Shown here piece by piece: positions 26,182 through 34,184 of a DNA stretch of 64,000 nucleotides. Under the pieces are notes generated by a model. It was given only the letters and a program-made list of their open reading frames with translations, searched no databases and was not told the origin of the DNA. Every line of letters starts with the position of its first letter. Positions within the stretch are counted from its first letter, which is position 1. The translations under genes and the position numbers were made by a program. This stretch comes from Streptacidiphilus sp041262525 (GTDB lineage Bacteria; Actinomycetota; Actinomycetes; Streptomycetales; Streptomycetaceae), in the NCBI RefSeq assembly GCF_041262525.1, contig NZ_JBGCCK010000003.1, forward strand, positions 308,598-372,597, given 5' to 3'.

Positions 26182-28053
26182 CTACGTGGCTGCGTGGGCT
26201 GATTGCTGGGGCGCCGGGCTGGGAGGCGGACTGACCGACGCGGCCGGCGTGGGCGGGGGAGACGTCGAGGCGGACGGGGTTCTTGTGGACGTCGGAGTAC
26301 CGGTCGGCGCGGGCGACGCGCTGGTGCTCGGTCCAACTGCCGAGCCGGAGGCCGAGGGGCGCGGGGAGGGGTGGCCCGAGGGGCGGGCGGAAGGTGTCGC
26401 CGAGGGCGCGGCCGAGGCGGAGCTTCCGCTGGTCGCAAGCGGGCTCCCGCCCGGCGCGGCACCGTGCCTGGGATGCCCGGAGCCCCCCAGTCCCTGGGCG
26501 GTCGGGACAGCCGAGGCACCGCCTGGCTCGGCCGGACGGCTTGGCGAGGGGCTGGGCACGACCGTTGGCACGCCAGGCTGGAGCACGGGAACGATCGGCG
26601 GCTGGGCCGGCAGCGGTTTGGGCGTCAACCCGACGACCCAGGCACAGCAGAGGCCGCCCGCCGCGACGAGGCCGAGGGCGCACAGCCCGGCACGTATCCG
26701 GGGCTTGCCCGCCGTGGCCCGGCGAGCGGCGCGGAGCAGGCGTCCGGCCAGTCGTACCGAGAGATAGGTCATACCGGCCAGTGGGCAGATCAGCATCAGG
26801 GAACCCACCAGACCGGCCGCGCCGGCGGCGAGCTGGCCGTGGGTGAAGGCTGATCCGGTGCCGGCGAGTTGCCCGGTCAGGGAGCGCACGCCGGTAGCCA
26901 GGATGCGGGGCAGGTTCCAGAGTGCGTAGCCCAGATCTCCCAGGAGTAGCGGGACCATGCTGCAGACCCAGACCGTGACTATCACCCGGGCCGAGCGCTT
27001 GAGCTCGGCGACCTCGGGGGGAGTGCGCCGGCCGGGCACCATGCTGAGCAGGATCGGGCGGATCTTGCCGTAGAGGTCAGGGATGCCGGCCAGGTCGCCG
27101 AGGATGTAGTAGCCGTCCAGTCGGACTGCCGGCATCAACTGCTCCAGCACCTCGAAGTGGCCGAGGTAGACGGCGCTGAGGAAGAACGGCTGACCCGTCA
27201 ACAGGTAGCAGCCGGCCAGGCCGAGCATGAAGACGACGTTGAAGTAGACCCCGCCAAGGTCCGTCCGGATCCGGCCGGAGCGGCCGATCCGGTAGACGTC
27301 GGTGACGTCCGTGTACAGGGAGGGCCAGATCAGGAAGAGGCCGCAGCCGATGCAGCCGGGTCTGGCCCCGCCGTAGTGGCAGGCCGAGGCGTGCCCGAAC
27401 TCGTGGAAGACCAGCGAGGCCACCGTGAGCGCGAAGACGGCGAGCAGCAGCACCGGCTGGTCCAGCACATGGAGCACCGGCGTGATCGCCCCGTAGTAGC
27501 CGAACATCCAGACGTCCATGGCGACGGCGGCGATCAGCACCGCGGCCACCACCGGCGGCCGGTGCAGCCAGGCCAGCGAGCGGGCGATGCGGTGGACCCG
27601 CCGCTCGCCGAAGAGGACCTTGTGTCCCTTGAGTGCGAGCAGCAGGTCCGAGCGCGGGGCGTCGACCTCGTCGTGTTCCTGCCCCCAGGGAACAGTGACG
27701 CCCAGCGGAATCAGCTTCTTCTCGATCAGGAAGGAGATGTTCTCCTCGCTGACCTCCCTGCCGAAGAGACCACTGACACGGTGTGAGATCCCCTCGGTGT
27801 CCCGCACGCCGTCGATGGCCCCGGCGACCAGGTGGAGCAGCCGTGACAGCTGCACCACCTGGCCGTCCCCCCGGCGGGCGATGTACTTGGGCTCGGTGAA
27901 GCCGGAGCCCTGGTATTCCCCGTGCAACCGCAGCCCCGCGCTGAGCCGGGGTACGGGGAACTCCGGGCCGAACGGGCACGACGGCTGCACGGGTGTCGCG
28001 AAGCCACCTGGCCCGGGGACGAATGCCGCCCCCGTCTCCGCAGTGACTGTCAT
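26182..28053 (-). CDS. M50/site-2-protease-like peptide zinc metalloprotease with PqqD-like N-terminus
   Basis: A 623-residue membrane protein. Residues ~33-120 resemble a PqqD-like winged-helix fold (VPRLSAGLRLHGEYQGSGFT; VQLSRLLHLVAGAIDGV; EENISFLIEKKLIPLG), the kind that binds RiPP leader peptides. Several membrane helices follow. HEFGH at 217-221 is the zinc HExxH and RLDGYY around 313 the third-ligand motif of M50 proteases; Cys225, Cys234 and Cys237 lie nearby. The last ~130 residues are a Pro/Ser/Thr-rich extracellular tail. Similar proteins are annotated as putative peptide zinc metalloproteases. RBS GGGAGGA precedes ATG. Its position right after two small peptide genes suggests it cleaves or exports them. 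Confidence 0.82.
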   Translation of the reverse strand: MTVTAETGAAFVPGPGGFATPVQPSCPFGPEFPVPRLSAGLRLHGEYQGSGFTEPKYIARRGDGQVVQLSRLLHLVAGAIDGVRDTEGISHRVSGLFGREVSEENISFLIEKKLIPLGVTVPWGQEHDEVDAPRSDLLLALKGHKVLFGERRVHRIARSLAWLHRPPVVAAVLIAAVAMDVWMFGYYGAITPVLHVLDQPVLLLAVFALTVASLVFHEFGHASACHYGGARPGCIGCGLFLIWPSLYTDVTDVYRIGRSGRIRTDLGGVYFNVVFMLGLAGCYLLTGQPFFLSAVYLGHFEVLEQLMPAVRLDGYYILGDLAGIPDLYGKIRPILLSMVPGRRTPPEVAELKRSARVIVTVWVCSMVPLLLGDLGYALWNLPRILATGVRSLTGQLAGTGSAFTHGQLAAGAAGLVGSLMLICPLAGMTYLSVRLAGRLLRAARRATAGKPRIRAGLCALGLVAAGGLCCAWVVGLTPKPLPAQPPIVPVLQPGVPTVVPSPSPSRPAEPGGASAVPTAQGLGGSGHPRHGAAPGGSPLATSGSSASAAPSATPSARPSGHPSPRPSASGSAVGPSTSASPAPTGTPTSTRTPSASTSPPPTPAASVSPPPSPAPQQSAHAAT

Positions 28054-28076
28054 GTGGATGTGTCCTCCCCCGTAGG

Positions 28077-28109
28077 CGTGGGTCGGCCCCTCCCCTGAGC
28101 CGACCCACG
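28077..28109 (-). terminator. Hairpin between peptide genes and the metalloprotease gene
   Basis: An 11-bp perfect stem, CGTGGGTCGGC and complement, with an 11-base C-rich loop, located 24 bases upstream of the protease ATG. It could attenuate read-through and keep peptide mRNA in excess of enzyme mRNA. Confidence 0.55.
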
Positions 28110-28133
28110 GCGCGGACCCGCCTGGTGCGTGGA

Positions 28134-28352
28134 CTACTGGCTGATGACGATCGACTGGGCGGCCTCGGACTGGGCCGTCGCGCCGTCGGAGCCGAAGTTG
28201 CCGGCGAAGGAGTGGTTGTGGGCGCTGACGTGCACCACGTGCTTGGTGACGTTGACCGTCTTGGTGAAGCTGAACTTCAGGCGGCCCAGCGCCTCACGGC
28301 CCGGCAGCAGCTCGGCCGACTCGGACTCCAGCTCGTGCATCTCCATGCTCAT
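28134..28352 (-). CDS. Putative precursor peptide A (72 aa)
   Basis: A 72-residue acidic-to-neutral peptide starting MSMEMHELESESAELLPGRE, then a middle part rich in Val/Thr/His (SFTKTVNVTKHVVHVSAHNHS) and ending GATAQSEAAQSIVISQ. There is no signal peptide, metal site or known domain. AGGGAGA stands seven bases before ATG. It is the second of two paralogues: the first ~48 residues match peptide B except at three positions, while the C-terminal 24 differ strongly and lack Cys. A conserved leader-like half and a variable tail are what precursor peptides of modified natural products or secreted signals look like. Gene for the M50-like enzyme follows. Confidence 0.75.
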   Translation of the reverse strand: MSMEMHELESESAELLPGREALGRLKFSFTKTVNVTKHVVHVSAHNHSFAGNFGSDGATAQSEAAQSIVISQ

Positions 28353-28431
28353 GATTTCTCCCTGTTCTCTGTCTTCTCGGGTTTCGGGTCTTCTCGGGTT
28401 CCGGTGCGGTCCCCTGCGGTGAGCTTCAGGT

Positions 28432-28650
28432 TTACTGGTGGATCACGATCGACTGCTGCGCGTCCGAGGCGGCGGTGGCGCAGTTCGAGTCGACGTTCAG
28501 CGCGCTGGAGTGGTTGTGGGCGCTGACGTGCGCCACGTGCTTGGTGACGTTGACCGTCTTGGTGAAGCTGAACTTCAGGCGGCCCAGCGCCTCGCGGCCC
28601 GGCAGCAGCTCCGCCGACTCGGCCTCCAGCTCGTGCATGTCCATGCTCAT
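28432..28650 (-). CDS. Putative precursor peptide B (72 aa)
   Basis: Paralogue of peptide A, same length, starting MSMDMHELEAESAELLPGRE, with HVAHVSAHNHS in the middle and a divergent end (ALNVDSNCATAASDAQQSIVIHQ) that has the only Cys of the pair. GAGGGGGA precedes the ATG by five bases. First gene of the leftward peptide-peptide-protease-secreted protein unit, facing the XRE regulator across a 246-base gap with inverted repeats. The shared DNA of the two genes (about 135 bp at high identity) shows a recent tandem duplication. Confidence 0.75.
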   Translation of the reverse strand: MSMDMHELEAESAELLPGREALGRLKFSFTKTVNVTKHVAHVSAHNHSSALNVDSNCATAASDAQQSIVIHQ

Positions 28651-28682
28651 GAGTCCCCCTCGGGGTGGCAGTGGCGGCGTCC

Positions 28683-28722
28683 GTCCAATGATGTCGGACG
28701 CCGTGTCCAACGAGATTGGACA
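28683..28722. promoter_or_regulatory. Two phased inverted repeats (candidate operator)
   Basis: A perfect site TGTCCAACGAGATTGGACA at 28704-28722 (7-bp arms, 5-bp centre) and a weaker copy GTCCAATGATGTCGGAC at 28683-28699 with the same 5-bp spacing. Centres are 22 bp apart, two helical turns, so bound dimers would sit on one face. The site lies between peptide B and the divergent regulator gene. Confidence 0.6.
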
Positions 28723-28896
28723 GTAGTCGTGAGATCCGACGGGCCGCAAGGGCTTTTGTTGCAACGCTCTGCAACGGACTGGTAACAGACTGAAATGTGC
28801 AGGTGGGCCCGCATGTGCCCGCCCGGAGAGGCGTGATCGCCCTAGAATCGAGGCCGCAGGATCGCTGCCACGAGGTGCACGAGGGAGGGAGTCAGG

Positions 28897-29274
28897 GTGT
28901 CCAACGCGCTGCAGGTGCTGATGCGCGAGCGGCTGGATCGGCAGGGCTGGTCGTACGGCGAGGTCGCCCGTCGCGGCGAGATCCCCCGCTCCACCGTGCA
29001 TCACCTGGCCACGTCCGACCGGCTGGTCAGGATGCCGCAGCCGAGCACCCTGGAGGGCCTGGCCCGAGGGCTGGAACTGCCGCTGGACACGGTTCGCCGC
29101 GCGGCGGCCGAGGCGTGCGGCATCCACCTGTACCAGGCGGCCCCCGATCCGGAGGTGGACGTGCTGATCGCCAGTGTCCAGCAGCTCTCGGTGCAGGACC
29201 GTCGCCATGTTGCGGCGCTGGTCGAGTCCCTGCTGGAGCGCGGCCGTCAGCCGGAAGCCGGGCCCGCCGACTGA
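28897..29274 (+). CDS. XRE-type helix-turn-helix regulator
   Basis: A 125-residue protein. Residues ~1-75 are a HTH (ALQVLMRERLDRQGWSYGEVARRGEIPRSTVHHLATSDRLVRMPQPSTLEGLARGLEL), followed by a dimerisation-like helix region (PEVDVLIASVQQLSVQDRRHVAALVESLLERG). Family members are common in Streptomyces and often unlinked, so control of the adjacent peptide genes is an inference from divergent placement and the intervening operator-like repeats. GTG start with GAGGGAGGGAG upstream. Confidence 0.85.
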   Translation: MSNALQVLMRERLDRQGWSYGEVARRGEIPRSTVHHLATSDRLVRMPQPSTLEGLARGLELPLDTVRRAAAEACGIHLYQAAPDPEVDVLIASVQQLSVQDRRHVAALVESLLERGRQPEAGPAD

Positions 29275-29522
29275 CGTTCCCCCGCCGTCGCTGCCGTGGT
29301 CACCGCTGCGCGGGTTGCGGCCGGCTCACTTGGTCGCTTGGTCGCGTATTGACGAATAGGCGACGGAAAAGGTTGCACTCCCGCCCGGGTGCGACCGGAA
29401 AGAGCGAATTCGGCGATTGCCAGGGGCCCCCGTCGCCGAACCGGGCTAGCGTCGTCTGCCACAGGGACCTCCGAGCCGCCGGTGGCCGCTGTGGCTCAAT
29501 GGCGCGAAGGCCAGGGGGATAC

Positions 29523-29783
29523 GTGCTGGTCGTGCAAGGAGGCCCCACCACCGCAGTGGTCCGGGGCCGCACTGGGGAATCGGTGGTTCTGCTCTCGGGC
29601 GAGCTACCCGCCGAACTGACGGACGAGGCCCTTGAAGGGGTGCTGGATCTCGCCGCCGCCGTGCTGGACACGGCGGAAATGCTGCTCTTCCGACGCTGTC
29701 TCGACGCGCTCCGCCGAGGCGACCTCAGTCGCACGCGCCGGGTCGAGATAGACGGGGCCGTGCTCACCGTCCATTCGGGCTGA
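29523..29783 (+). CDS. Small hypothetical protein
   Basis: An 86-residue protein, MLVVQGGPTTAVVRGRTGES...AELTDEALEGVLDLAAAVLDTAEMLLFRRCLDALRRGDLSRTRR, with a short beta-rich start and a helical middle. GTG 29523 has AGGGGG six bases upstream; an ATG at 29499 would add eight residues but has no such site. No family recognised. It lies between the XRE gene and the two-component system; the 248 bases before it (29275-29522) show no other gene. Confidence 0.5.
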   Translation: MLVVQGGPTTAVVRGRTGESVVLLSGELPAELTDEALEGVLDLAAAVLDTAEMLLFRRCLDALRRGDLSRTRRVEIDGAVLTVHSG

Positions 29784-29862
29784 GGGGGCACAGGGGGCCC
29801 TGTGGCGTCAGGGGCAGGAGGACTCTTACCAGTTCCTCATGCAGTCGTGGACAATCGGACTC

Positions 29863-30588
29863 GTGACGTCGACTGTTCTACTGGCCGAGGACGACAGGGC
29901 CATTCGTGATTCGCTGGACCGCCTGCTGACCCTGGAGGGCTATCAGGTGACTCCGGTGTCCGATGGCATCGAGGCGTTGGCCTCCGTGCACAAGCAACGC
30001 CCGGACGTACTGGTCCTGGACGTCATGATGCCCGGAATCGACGGCCTGGCCGTCTGCCGGGTGCTCCGGGCCGAGGGCGACAACGTGCCGATCCTGATGC
30101 TGACGGCCCGGGTGGACACCTCCGACCGGGTGGCCGGCCTGGACGCCGGTGCGGACGACTACATGCTCAAGCCCTTCGAGGCCGAGGAACTGCTGGCCCG
30201 CCTGCGTGCGCTGCTGCGCCGGGCTGCCGCTCCGGCCGCCGCGACGGACACGGGCGCCACCGGTGCCGAGGCCGTCGTGGTCGGGCACGAGCTGATCGAG
30301 GTCGACGACCTGCGGATCGACCCGACCGCGCGGCGGGTCTGGCGGGCCGGCGAGGAGATCCAGCTCTCCCGTACCGAGTACGACCTGCTGGAGCTGCTCG
30401 CCCGCAACGCCGGGATCGTGCTCGACCACAGCACGGTCTACGACCGGATCTGGGGCTACGACTTCGGTCCTGGCTCCAAGAACCTCGCCGTCTACATCGG
30501 GTACCTGCGCCGCAAGCTGGACACGCCCGAGCGCACGCCGTTGATTCACACCGTTCGGGGCGTCGGCTACACCCTGCGCGAGCCGTGA
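29863..30588 (+). CDS. OmpR/PhoB-family response regulator
   Basis: A receiver (TSTVLLAEDDRAIRDSLDRLL; phospho-Asp in VLVLDVMMPGIDG; Lys in ADDYMLKPFEAEELLARL) and a winged-helix DNA-binding domain (LSRTEYDLLELLARNAGIVL...VYIGYLRRKLDTPERTPLIHTVRGVGYTL). 241 residues from GTG 29863. A -10-like GACAAT (29850-29855) with TTACCA 18 bases upstream would start RNA at about this GTG, giving a leaderless message; ATG 29839 is an alternative. It overlaps the kinase gene (GTGA). Confidence 0.92.
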   Translation: MTSTVLLAEDDRAIRDSLDRLLTLEGYQVTPVSDGIEALASVHKQRPDVLVLDVMMPGIDGLAVCRVLRAEGDNVPILMLTARVDTSDRVAGLDAGADDYMLKPFEAEELLARLRALLRRAAAPAAATDTGATGAEAVVVGHELIEVDDLRIDPTARRVWRAGEEIQLSRTEYDLLELLARNAGIVLDHSTVYDRIWGYDFGPGSKNLAVYIGYLRRKLDTPERTPLIHTVRGVGYTLREP

Positions 30589-32072
30589 GCCGACTGCGGG
30601 CCAATGTCGGCCTGCGGGTGCGCTTCGCCGTCGCCTTCGCCGCGCTCGCGGCGCTGGTAGCGGTGCTCGTCGGCGCGCTCGGTTACAGCGCGGCCGCGAC
30701 CTTGATCCGGAGCGACCGGGCCAAGGACTTCCAGCAGTCGCTGACCACCCTGGTCGGGGACGCGGAGACGCTGAACCTCTCGGCGCGCGACTTCGCCGCC
30801 AATCCCGAGAGCAAGGACCAGCTGGTCGACCAACTGACCCACTCCGGCGACATCGGCGTGCAGGTCATCGGCCCGGATGGTGAGGTGATGCAGTGGGGCA
30901 AGCCGGACCCGCTCCCGGTCGGCGCGCAGGACAAGCAGCTGGCCCGCATGCATGCGGCCGGCAAGACGCGCAACATCACCGAGTTCACCGGCGGTGACCG
31001 TTACCACGTGGTCACAGTCTCCCTCGGGGGTGGCCGCGGTGCGGTGATGATCTCCGAGCGGCTCAGTGCGACCGACGATCTTCTGGACACGCTGATGGTC
31101 CGGATCGCGCTCACGGCCGGTGCGGTGATCATCGCGGCGGGTGCCGCGGGCTGGTGGGTGGCCGGGCGGATCACCCGTCGCCTGGTCCGGCTGACCGCCA
31201 CCGCCGAGCAGGTCGCCGCGACCGGTGAGCTCACCCTGGACGTGCCGCAGCGCGGCCGTGACGAGATCGGTCGGCTGGCCCGTGCCTTCGACGACATGTT
31301 GGGCCGGCTCGCGCGGTCCCAGGACGACCAGCGGCGCCTGGTCCAGGATGCCGGCCACGAACTGCGGACTCCGCTGACCTCGCTGCGCACCAACATCGCC
31401 GCGCTGCGCCGACTTGACCGGCTCTCGCCGGCCTCCCGGGCCGCGCTCCTGGACGACCTGGAGACGGAGACGCGGGAGCTGACGGTGCTGGTGAACGAGC
31501 TGGTCGAGCTGGCCAACGACCGGCGCAGCACCGAGCAGCCGGCGGCGACAGAGCTGGACGAGCTCGCCGAACGGGTCGCGGACCTGACCCGGCGCCGCAC
31601 CGGCCGCGAGATCGTGGTGGACGCGGAGCCCGTGGTGCTCTCGGTGCGGCCGCAGGCGCTCCAGCGCGCACTCACCAATCTGGTCGAGAACGCGGCCAAG
31701 TTCTCCTCCGGTCCGGCTGAGATCACCGTGGAGGTCCGCGAGGACCGGATCACCGTCCTCGACCGGGGGCCGGGCATCGACGCGCAGGATCTGGAGCGGA
31801 TCTTCGACCGCTTCTACCGGGCGACGGCCGCCCGGAGCCTCCCCGGCTCCGGGCTGGGTCTGTCAATCGTCCGCGAGGTGGCGGAGGAGCACGGCGGCGA
31901 GGTCTTCGCCCAGAACCGAGCGGGTGGCGGTGCGGAGATCGGGTTCACGCTCGATCCGGAGGGAGCGGTCCCGAGCGCTGCGCCGGTGCTGAGGCGCGCC
32001 GAGATCGTGGCGTCGGTTCCGCGCCTACGACACGCGGATAACAAATCGGACAAATCAGGAGCAGCTAGGTAG
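30585..32072 (+). CDS. Sensor histidine kinase (MprB/CseC-like)
   Basis: A 495-residue kinase: TM1 at ~12-36, an extracytoplasmic sensor of ~130 residues, TM2 near 170-192, HAMP (RITRRLVRLTATAEQVAATGELTLDVPQRG), HisKA with DAGHELRTPLTSLRTN, and HATPase (NLVENAAKFS, DRGPGID, GSGLGLSIVREVAEEHGG). Phosphorylates the regulator encoded just upstream with which it overlaps by 4 bases. Signal unknown; the similar MprAB and CseBC systems sense envelope stress. Confidence 0.93.
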   Translation: MSRLRANVGLRVRFAVAFAALAALVAVLVGALGYSAAATLIRSDRAKDFQQSLTTLVGDAETLNLSARDFAANPESKDQLVDQLTHSGDIGVQVIGPDGEVMQWGKPDPLPVGAQDKQLARMHAAGKTRNITEFTGGDRYHVVTVSLGGGRGAVMISERLSATDDLLDTLMVRIALTAGAVIIAAGAAGWWVAGRITRRLVRLTATAEQVAATGELTLDVPQRGRDEIGRLARAFDDMLGRLARSQDDQRRLVQDAGHELRTPLTSLRTNIAALRRLDRLSPASRAALLDDLETETRELTVLVNELVELANDRRSTEQPAATELDELAERVADLTRRRTGREIVVDAEPVVLSVRPQALQRALTNLVENAAKFSSGPAEITVEVREDRITVLDRGPGIDAQDLERIFDRFYRATAARSLPGSGLGLSIVREVAEEHGGEVFAQNRAGGGAEIGFTLDPEGAVPSAAPVLRRAEIVASVPRLRHADNKSDKSGAAR

Positions 32073-32107
32073 ATTCCCAGTAGATCGACGCCTGGAAGGG
32101 AATCTCT

Positions 32108-32611
32108 GTGAGCAACCTCATCGCTGTCGCCTACCCCGACGTGGCCACCGCCGAGCAGGTCCGCAGCAAGCTGGTCGAGCTGCAGAAGCAGAAGCTGATC
32201 AAGGTCGAGGACGCCGTCGTCGTCGAGCGCCGGTCGGACGGCAAGGTCAAGCTGCACCAGGCAGTCAGCACCACGGGTGCCGGTGCGGCCGGCGGTGCGC
32301 TCTGGGGCGGCCTCATCGGCCTGCTCTTCTTCATGCCCTTCCTGGGTGCGGCCATCGGCGGCGCCACCGGCGCGGCAGTCGGCTCCGCGCAGGACTACGG
32401 CGTGGACGACAGCTTCATGCGCGAGGTCGGCGCCAACCTGGTGCCCGGCGCGGCCGCCCTCTTCACGCTGGTCAGTGACGCGGTGACGGAGAAGGTCCTG
32501 CCCGAGCTGGCTCCCTTCGGCGGACAGCTGATCCAGACCTCGCTGAGCCCGGCCGACGAGGAGCACCTCAAGGAGGCGGTCGCCGCGGCTGCTGCTGGCC
32601 ACAGCGCCTGA
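32108..32611 (+). CDS. DUF1269 family protein
   Basis: A 167-residue protein with a glycine-rich pair of membrane-interacting segments (GAGAAGGALWGGLIGLLFFMPFLGAAIGGATGAAVG) between a ferredoxin-like N-terminal half (MSNLIAVAYPDVATAEQVRSKL) and a C-terminal half (NLVPGAAALFTLVSDAVTEKVLPEL). DUF1269 proteins are abundant stress-linked proteins of unknown mechanism. Start GTG 32108 after AAGGGAA. It stands 35 bases behind the kinase gene and 61 before rodA. Confidence 0.88.
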   Translation: MSNLIAVAYPDVATAEQVRSKLVELQKQKLIKVEDAVVVERRSDGKVKLHQAVSTTGAGAAGGALWGGLIGLLFFMPFLGAAIGGATGAAVGSAQDYGVDDSFMREVGANLVPGAAALFTLVSDAVTEKVLPELAPFGGQLIQTSLSPADEEHLKEAVAAAAAGHSA

Positions 32612-32672
32612 CCGCGAGGGACGGAGCGAAAGGCATCCCCTTCGGGGAGGCCGACGCGCGTTCTGCGCGCGT

Positions 32673-34184
32673 GTGAACACACCCTCAGACGAGACGATCG
32701 AGACGACCCCGATGGCCGCGACCGCTGCCCAGGCGCCTCCCGTCCCCGATGTCCCGAAGGTCCCCACCCGGCGCTGGGTTGAGCTGGCCCTGGTCGTCCT
32801 GGCGGTGGCCATCGCGGCGTACGGGTACGCCGACGTCGGCTACAACCTCGACGGCAAGGTGCCCGGCGACACGCTCACGTACGGGCTGAGCCTCGGGGCC
32901 CTGGCGCTGATCGCGCACCTCTGCGTCCGGCTCCGGGCCGCCTACGCGGACCCGCTGCTGCTGCCGATCGCGGTCCTGCTCAACGGCATGGGCCTGGTGC
33001 TGATCTACCGTCTGGACCGGGCCACCCCGGGGAACTCCTCCGCGCCGTCCCAGCTGATGTGGTCGACCATCGGCGTGCTGCTCTTCATCGGCGTGGTGCT
33101 GCTGCTCCGCGATTACCGGGTACTCCAGCGCTACGCCTATGTACTGGCCTTCGCCACACTGCTGCTGATGATCGTTCCGATCTTCCTGCCCGCCGTCTAC
33201 GGCGCCAAGATCTGGATCAAGCTCGGCCCGCTCTCCTTCCAGCCGGGCGAGATCGCCAAGATCACGCTGGCCATCTTCTTCTCGGCCTATCTGGCCGTCC
33301 ACCGCGACGCCCTCGCGCTGACCGGCCGCAAGGTCTGGAAGCTGGAGCTGCCACGCGGCCGCAACCTCGGCCCGATCGTGATGATCTGGCTGGCCAGCGC
33401 CGCGATCCTGTTCCTCGAGCAGGACCTCGGCATGCTGCTGCTGTTCTTCGGCCTGTTCGTGGTCATGCTCTACGTCGCCACCGGTCGGATCGGCTGGATC
33501 GCCGTCGGGCTGCTGCTCGTGGGCGTCGCCGTGGTCCCCGTCGCACTCTGGGAGCCACACGTCCACGTCCGCTTTGCCGACTGGCTCGACCCGATGCGGA
33601 CCATCAACGAGGGCAAGGGGCCGAGCCAACTGGCTCAGTCGCTCTTCTCCTTCGCGGCGGGCGGGCTGCTCGGCACCGGCCTCGGGCTCGGGCACTCGTA
33701 CCTGATCGGCTTCGCGATGAAGTCGGACTGGATCCTGGCGACCTTCGGGGAAGAGCTGGGACTGGTCGGTCTGGCCGCACTCCTGCTCGTCTACGCGATC
33801 GTGGTGATCCGTGGCTACCGCACCGGCAGACTGCTGCGGGACCCCTTCGGACGGCTGCTCTCCATCGGGCTGGCCACGCTGCTGGCACTGCAGATCTTCG
33901 TGGTCGCGGGCGGTGTCACCGACCTGATCCCGCTGACCGGGATGACCATGCCGTTCCTGGCGCAGGGCGGCTCCTCGCTGGTGACCAACTGGATCCTGAT
34001 CGCCCTGCTGGTGAAGCTGAGCGATGCGGCCCGCCGCCCGGGGCCGCCCGCTCCGCTGCTGGTCGAGCCGCAACCTGATCGGCCGAGGCGGCCGCAAGCC
34101 GGACCGGACGCTGACGGACCGGACGACGGACGGGATGCTGACGGACCGGACGACGAGGAGACACAGGCGGTGCCGCAGGTATGA
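32673..34184 (+). CDS. RodA/FtsW-family SEDS glycosyltransferase
   Basis: A 503-residue membrane protein with about 10-12 helices. SEDS features: PAVYGAKIWIKLGPLSFQPGEIAKI, the polymerase Asp region FLEQDLGMLLLFFGLFV, SLFSFAAGGLLGTGLGLGHS and GVTDLIPLTGMTMPFLAQGGSS near the C-terminus. It polymerises lipid II into glycan together with a class B PBP, encoded next door in an ATGA overlap. The cytoplasmic tail is Asp/Pro/Gly-rich with an internal duplication (DADGPDDG...DADGPDDE). Streptomyces has more than one such pair; this copy is outside the pknB/oriC cluster. Confidence 0.92.
   Translation: MNTPSDETIETTPMAATAAQAPPVPDVPKVPTRRWVELALVVLAVAIAAYGYADVGYNLDGKVPGDTLTYGLSLGALALIAHLCVRLRAAYADPLLLPIAVLLNGMGLVLIYRLDRATPGNSSAPSQLMWSTIGVLLFIGVVLLLRDYRVLQRYAYVLAFATLLLMIVPIFLPAVYGAKIWIKLGPLSFQPGEIAKITLAIFFSAYLAVHRDALALTGRKVWKLELPRGRNLGPIVMIWLASAAILFLEQDLGMLLLFFGLFVVMLYVATGRIGWIAVGLLLVGVAVVPVALWEPHVHVRFADWLDPMRTINEGKGPSQLAQSLFSFAAGGLLGTGLGLGHSYLIGFAMKSDWILATFGEELGLVGLAALLLVYAIVVIRGYRTGRLLRDPFGRLLSIGLATLLALQIFVVAGGVTDLIPLTGMTMPFLAQGGSSLVTNWILIALLVKLSDAARRPGPPAPLLVEPQPDRPRRPQAGPDADGPDDGRDADGPDDEETQAVPQV

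Noticed and set aside
29300..29791. Minus-strand frame of 163 codons
   Set aside because: Ser/Arg-rich shadow opposite the small plus-strand gene that has a ribosome binding site.
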